DNA from: Punica granatum | Taxonomy: Eukaryota > Streptophyta > Magnoliopsida > Myrtales > Lythraceae | Assembly: GCF_007655135.1 (NCBI RefSeq) | Contig: NC_045127.1 | Location: forward strand, 11,231,001 to 11,295,000 | Direction: 5' to 3' | DNA length: 64,000 nucleotides | Shown here: one piece after another, positions 60,101 to 64,000 of the stretch | Layout: each line of letters starts with the position of its first letter | How positions within the stretch are numbered: position 1 is the first letter of the stretch | The notes under the pieces: generated by a model | Told to the model about the DNA's origin: nothing | Databases searched by the model: none | The model's input: the letters and a program-made list of their open reading frames with translations, nothing else | Made by a program: the position numbers and the translations under genes

Positions 60101-61947
60101 GATCGAAGGCTAAACTTATAAAACCAAAAATGTCTACTTCCCAAATTCTAACACAAACCTTTTTTCTTACTAAAAAATACAAATTTCTTTTTACCTAAAA
60201 ATACACAAACTATTAGTTTGATATCAATATTAGCACGTGTTCAACCTTTCCATTAATTTAAATGGGAATTACTCGCCACACCCCCGATCGGGGTAGTCGA
60301 TAACCTCAGTGGTTGCCAGAATCCTACAAGGGTGGTGGTGGCCTCCTATGAGGTCCTCACTGACCTTTTTTTTTTTTAAGTGAATTCGAGAAATGAAGGA
60401 AGAGGGGGGTCGGCGGTGGGAGCCTCATCTCCCCTTAAATCAGGGTTGCTAGCAACTTTTGTCGCCACAGGGTCCACCGATCGAAAAAGTTGACGCCGTG
60501 CTATTATTGATATCAAATTTATAGTTTGTGTCTTTCTAAAAACATTTATATTAAAATTAATAAAATGTGAATAGTTTGAATTTTTTTTTTAAGTAATTAG
60601 CCCAATATATGTTTCGCATATATTCCGGCTCTGCATTATTAAGGGGGTAGGTAGATGAGATATCATGAAGTTCGGTGTTAGATATGAATATTGTTTATAA
60701 TATTGTTTGTCATACACGTGTTGTATTATTCAAATTTTTATTGGATAACGTTAGTGAATAATTAATGCAGGAAAATGTCTTCAATAATTTAAGTTATGTT
60801 AAAATCAAATTGTAAATGTATGTATGTATGTGTGTGTATATATATATATATATATCGCCTTTAAACTCCAAGGTCGTGGGATTAATGATTAGTACAATTA
60901 CAATTGGGGAATTGGTACAGAAAAAGGCGTTTTACCTACTCCTTAATATGAAACTTTTTCTTATAAGTAATATGAAATTTTAGAAATTAAATTGTATCAT
61001 TTTCGTGTTTGTATATTATGGTTAAATTGTAAAAAAACGTTGTTTCTCTTTTTCTTAGATTGTGAAAAATCACTACCTCTTCAAATTCTCTCTGTTTTTT
61101 TTTTCCTTTGCTGTAAGAAATTCTCCTAATTTTAAATTTGAATGATTTTTAGATGATGAAAACAGTTTCCAGGAAAACAGCAAAAGATTTTCAAATCTTC
61201 CCCGGAAAACACTTTTCTTTTCTGAATATTTTGAGAAATAAAGACCCCTATTTTCCACCAATACACCGCGGGCCTCATCTAGCTCTAGCTGATACATTAT
61301 ACCGCTAAACCTTACAATGCAAACTCCGGCCACCATTTGGCATTTCCCGATCGTCACCACGGGGCATCGTTCGCTTGCGACGATCAACCAGGGCATTTAT
61401 TCATCGCGATTGATTCTTAGAAACTACTCCCCGGAGAAAAATATTGTCAAATGTTCGATCCACACATCAATGAAATATCTGAAACATTTTTCGGGAGACA
61501 AGTGAAAATGGAAGGGAATTCCCATCCCGCCCCAAGGCTTCTACATGCACTGTGTGTCCCCTTATGAACAAACCGTTTACCTAATCGACTGCTCGACGAC
61601 ACTGCCAAGCCAGTTCTCTCATGGTGGCTGGCACCATGAGGTAGCGAATTGTACATTTTGATCAGCAAGCCTATATTACTTCGATAACTATGAACTTGAT
61701 TCAGTACCACGATAATGTACACAAGCTTTCAAGGGCATTGAAAGGGAGCTTACACTGGGGAGAGAAACATCAGCACCGAAATGATGTTGCCTGCGAGAAT
61801 GATCATACGATACATTGGATCACACTGGAAGCTAACTATCGACGAAACACGCGATGAAATGAGAGATAACAAATTGGAAATTAAAAAGAAAGAAAATGAA
61901 TGTCTTTACAAACCTATTACTCCAACCACGAAACTCAAGCTTCTCAT
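57168..61947 (-). CDS. SWEET: SWEET sugar transporter, clade IV-like, 250 aa, six exons
   Basis: This is a seven-helix MtN3/saliva uniporter for sugars. Clade IV members (SWEET16/17) sit in the tonoplast and move fructose and other sugars. Exons on the - strand: 61947-61914, 61790-61754, 59481-59271, 58698-58537, 57833-57714, 57356-57168. All introns are GT/AG, and the exon lengths 37, 162 and 120 bp are usual for SWEET genes. The spliced frame stays open and contains GVIGNIISVLMFLSPV, the STEDFSSIPYVCTLLNSSLW stretch, WTYYGIIKPG, STVNGFG, NIIMYGSPLSAM, KTVVTTKSVEYMPF and VPNGIGFLLGVAQLVLYAIY. The four conserved Pro positions and the Asn of the last bundle are present. Clade assignment rests on these motifs and needs a tree. 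The C-terminal tail of about 35 residues is polar. Confidence 0.95.
57953..58116 (+). mobile_element. SINE 1 in the fourth-from-last SWEET intron segment (between exons 4 and 5)
   Basis: This 164-bp tRNA-derived SINE has A-box TAGTGCAGTGG, B-box-like gtttcagattcgattctc, core actacccgtgtccctttattt and a terminal poly-A after aaccg. The flanking target duplications GATCAATTGTAG lie at 57941-57952 and 58117-58128. It is opposite in orientation to the SWEET gene. Confidence 0.88.
58132..58284 (+). mobile_element. SINE 2, adjacent and related to SINE 1
   Basis: This 153-bp element has A-box TAGTGCAGAGG, ctcgcctagtgaccaagaggt, gactacccatgccc and terminal ttttaaccgaaa, matching SINE 1 segment by segment. 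The target duplication TTGTAGACA lies at 58123-58131 and 58285-58293, overlapping the downstream duplication of SINE 1. Confidence 0.8.
59810..60130. repeat. Short internal repeats in SWEET intron 2
   Basis: The word atttttggtc(c/t)(t/a)ataagt recurs four times within 300 bp, near 59820, 59940, 60002 and in part elsewhere. It looks like a decayed transposon. It is noncoding. Confidence 0.5.
60155..60560. mobile_element. Foldback element in SWEET intron 2
   Basis: acacaaactattagtttgat plus atcaatattagcacg on the left is mirrored on the right by cgtgctattattgatatcaa plus atttatagtttgtgt. The core is GC-rich with ggtggtggcc. It lies in the 2.27-kb second intron (59482-61753). Confidence 0.65.
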
Positions 61948-62103
61948 GTTTCTTGGGGGGGTTTTGATAGGAAAGTTTGGGAGAGATCAAAGGAAATGAG
62001 GGATGAGAAAGATTTTAAATGCACTTATGAAAATGTGTGTTGTATGATGAAAGTTGGGAAAACTTTTTAAAAAGTTGTCCAAAATAACAAAAAGAAAAAA
62101 AAA

Positions 62104-62129
62104 ACAAAAATATAAATAATTTAAGATTG
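62104..62129 (-). promoter_or_regulatory. Candidate CCAAT and TATA elements of the SWEET gene
   Basis: On the - strand, CCAATC is followed a few bases later by TTATTTATATTT, about 160-180 bp upstream of the start codon. Spacing is plausible, but the region is AT-rich, so chance is possible. Confidence 0.3.
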
Positions 62130-62139
62130 GATATGTCTC

Positions 62140-64000
62140 TTCCTCCAACTACTAGCCAGCACAGGTTTTTGGGAAAAAAAAAATCCCACGTTGCTTCTGT
62201 TATGGAAAAACTCCACGTTGTTTGGGTCGTCCTTTTCGACCCGAAAGAGAAATATTTTTTTTCTTTTATGAGTGGGTCCGTCCTCGAGGAAAATTAATCG
62301 GGGCAGGAAATAACGAGAGCGACTTTATAATATATAAGTTGGAGTGCAATACGTGCGTGAAGGAGATACCACCATTTTTTAAACTGATAATATAAGGTGG
62401 CACCCCAATGATTTCACCTACAGGAACTTACAAAAATAATCATATAGTATATAGTTATAATTATTCTTAGAATGTTGAAGATTTCAAGATTCAATGCAGT
62501 ATGAAAATTTTCGATTACAATACACTAATATGTAAAGGGAACGGAAAATATAAAATGGCAAGAAAGGTCAATTGTGAAATATTCAGCTTAGATCCTTTTT
62601 ATTTCAACTGAGAATGCGTGACAGTGCAGTGCAACCCAACCCTCAATGTAACATCAATGTAAAACTTTTGTTATCATAGCATGTGTTATTATTTCCCTCG
62701 TAAGAAGGAGAAGATAGTCATTGACTTCCAATGGTTTATGGTTATTAATTTTTCGCGTGGAATCGTGACATGCCATTGTCTTGCAATTGTTTATGATTAT
62801 TTTATTTATTTATTTGCCTATTTAATTATGAGATCTAAAACCCCTTTAATTGATTGAAAAGGTGAGATCTCAGATACCACACATTAAGATGATCTAAGTC
62901 ATATATAAAAGTATATCTTTTTTCTGGATAATATCTAAAATTTATGGGGAAAATTGCCTAAAAAATCAGGAATTTTGCATATTTTTCAAATCCAACATGA
63001 ATTTTTTTTTCTCTCACAAAGACACATCAACTTTGGTTTTTGTCCCATATCTATCATTGGTCCATAATTCCGTCCATTTTGATGATGTAGCAAGCTAACG
63101 GCATCCAACGTGGCAGACAAAATCCTACGTGGCAGTTAACGAAGCTTTGCCTTTCAACTTGTGGGTCCCACAAGATCAAAATCTCTATTGTGCCTCTCCA
63201 CATTGTTCACCCCCAACTCTATAGAGGCAAAACTAGAAAAGCAAATCCTCTTATACACGTCACTTTCCTCCGTGGCTGCTCCCTTATTTCCTCCTTCCGC
63301 TTCACGCCACCCACCCTTGCATACGACTTCCTTGTGGCTAGGGACGTTCATGGGCATAGTTTAAGACAGCTGAATCCTTCCCAAATTCAAACTCTTTAGA
63401 AAGGGTCGGCTTCCAAACCCTTCCCAAACCCATTAAGAATTTAGAAAAAAATTCTCAAACCCTTCCCACTAAGTTAATGGGTTCCCATCGGAGACACGCA
63501 ATTTACCCGTAAATACACTCTTAGACATTAAAAAAAAAATGAATAACAGCGACAGCAGAGCAAATATTATATCAAACGAGTTTCAAGAATAAAAATATCG
63601 ATTAAATTAATATCACTTTAGAAAGATTTCAACAACATCGAGTTTTACCAATACAATGAGGAGGAAACAATAGATTTTGATGGAATTGTGTGATAGCTGG
63701 AGAAGATCGTACTTGACCGATGAGGAGAGGCTGGAACAACGGAGAGCGTGAAGAAGGGATGACAAGCACGAGTAGAAGATGTCAAAGGGTGAGGGTGATG
63801 GGTGAACCCTAATTGAAGGTTGTTTTGTAAAATTAACAAATGAATGAGGGGATTTTGGTAATTATACCTTAATGGGTTTAGGAAGGCTTATGATGCAAAA
63901 TACCAAAACCTCTAAGGTTTCGACCAAGAATCCCTAAACCCTTCCTGTAACCTAACGGGCAAACCCCTTTAACTATCTATGAGGGATTGAAAAGGGTCAA
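62140..64000. other. No gene recognised at the right end
   Basis: The region is AT-rich. Around 63000-63150 a stretch with ctacgtggcag, ccaacgtggcag and gtccataattccgtcc resembles the ends of plant DNA transposons, and 63380-64000 repeats aacccttccc and aatgggtt words. No ends could be fixed, and open frames are under 75 codons. Confidence 0.4.

Overview
This is nuclear DNA from a flowering plant. Spliced genes with GT/AG introns, site II and telo-box promoter motifs at a ribosomal-protein gene, a six-exon SWEET gene with the usual plant exon sizes, multicopy mTERF genes, and many small plant-type transposons (TRIM, Tourist-like MITEs, Pack-MULE, SINEs, LINE) all point to a eudicot. The order is inferred only weakly; Myrtales is a guess from overall impression.

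Layout. 1-26.7 kb is a duplication-driven mTERF region. On the left, units on the + strand comprise the 3' flank of a copy that lies off the window (1-80), a truncated frameshifted copy (2887-3658) and an intact 372-residue gene (9619-10737). On the right, units on the - strand comprise intact genes of 383 residues (19708-20859) and 378 residues (22887-24023) and a third unit (25205-26650) that keeps the flank but has lost its coding region. The two arrays face each other across the ribosomal protein eL22 gene (12435-13852) and a decayed eIF2-gamma copy (17655-18738). A complete 641-bp TRIM element with a perfect 5-bp target duplication sits in the 3' flank of the mTERF pseudogene.

26.7-36.3 kb is gene-poor and AT-rich. 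It holds tandem repeats, SINE traces and four members of a MITE family with TAA/TTA target duplications. 36.4-40.4 kb holds two convergent genes: a LEA_3 (LEA5/SAG21-type) gene on + and a two-exon, 395-residue plant-specific Ser-rich protein on -, with a foldback element just upstream of the latter. 44.4-45.6 kb is a Pack-MULE-like element carrying the first coding exon of the microtubule protein CLASP. 50.7-56.5 kb is a decayed LINE (ORF1, endonuclease, reverse transcriptase, zinc-binding and RNase H segments). 57.2-61.9 kb is a complete clade IV-like SWEET sugar transporter gene on -, with two chained SINEs in one intron and a foldback element in another.

The genes do not form a pathway. 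Three mTERFs and the LEA_3 protein are expected in organelles, eL22 is cytosolic-ribosomal, and SWEET is expected at the tonoplast. What unites the window is gene birth, decay and capture: local mTERF duplication, pseudogenisation, precise loss of one coding region and transposon capture of an exon. All homology calls come from reading translations by eye; none was confirmed by a search.
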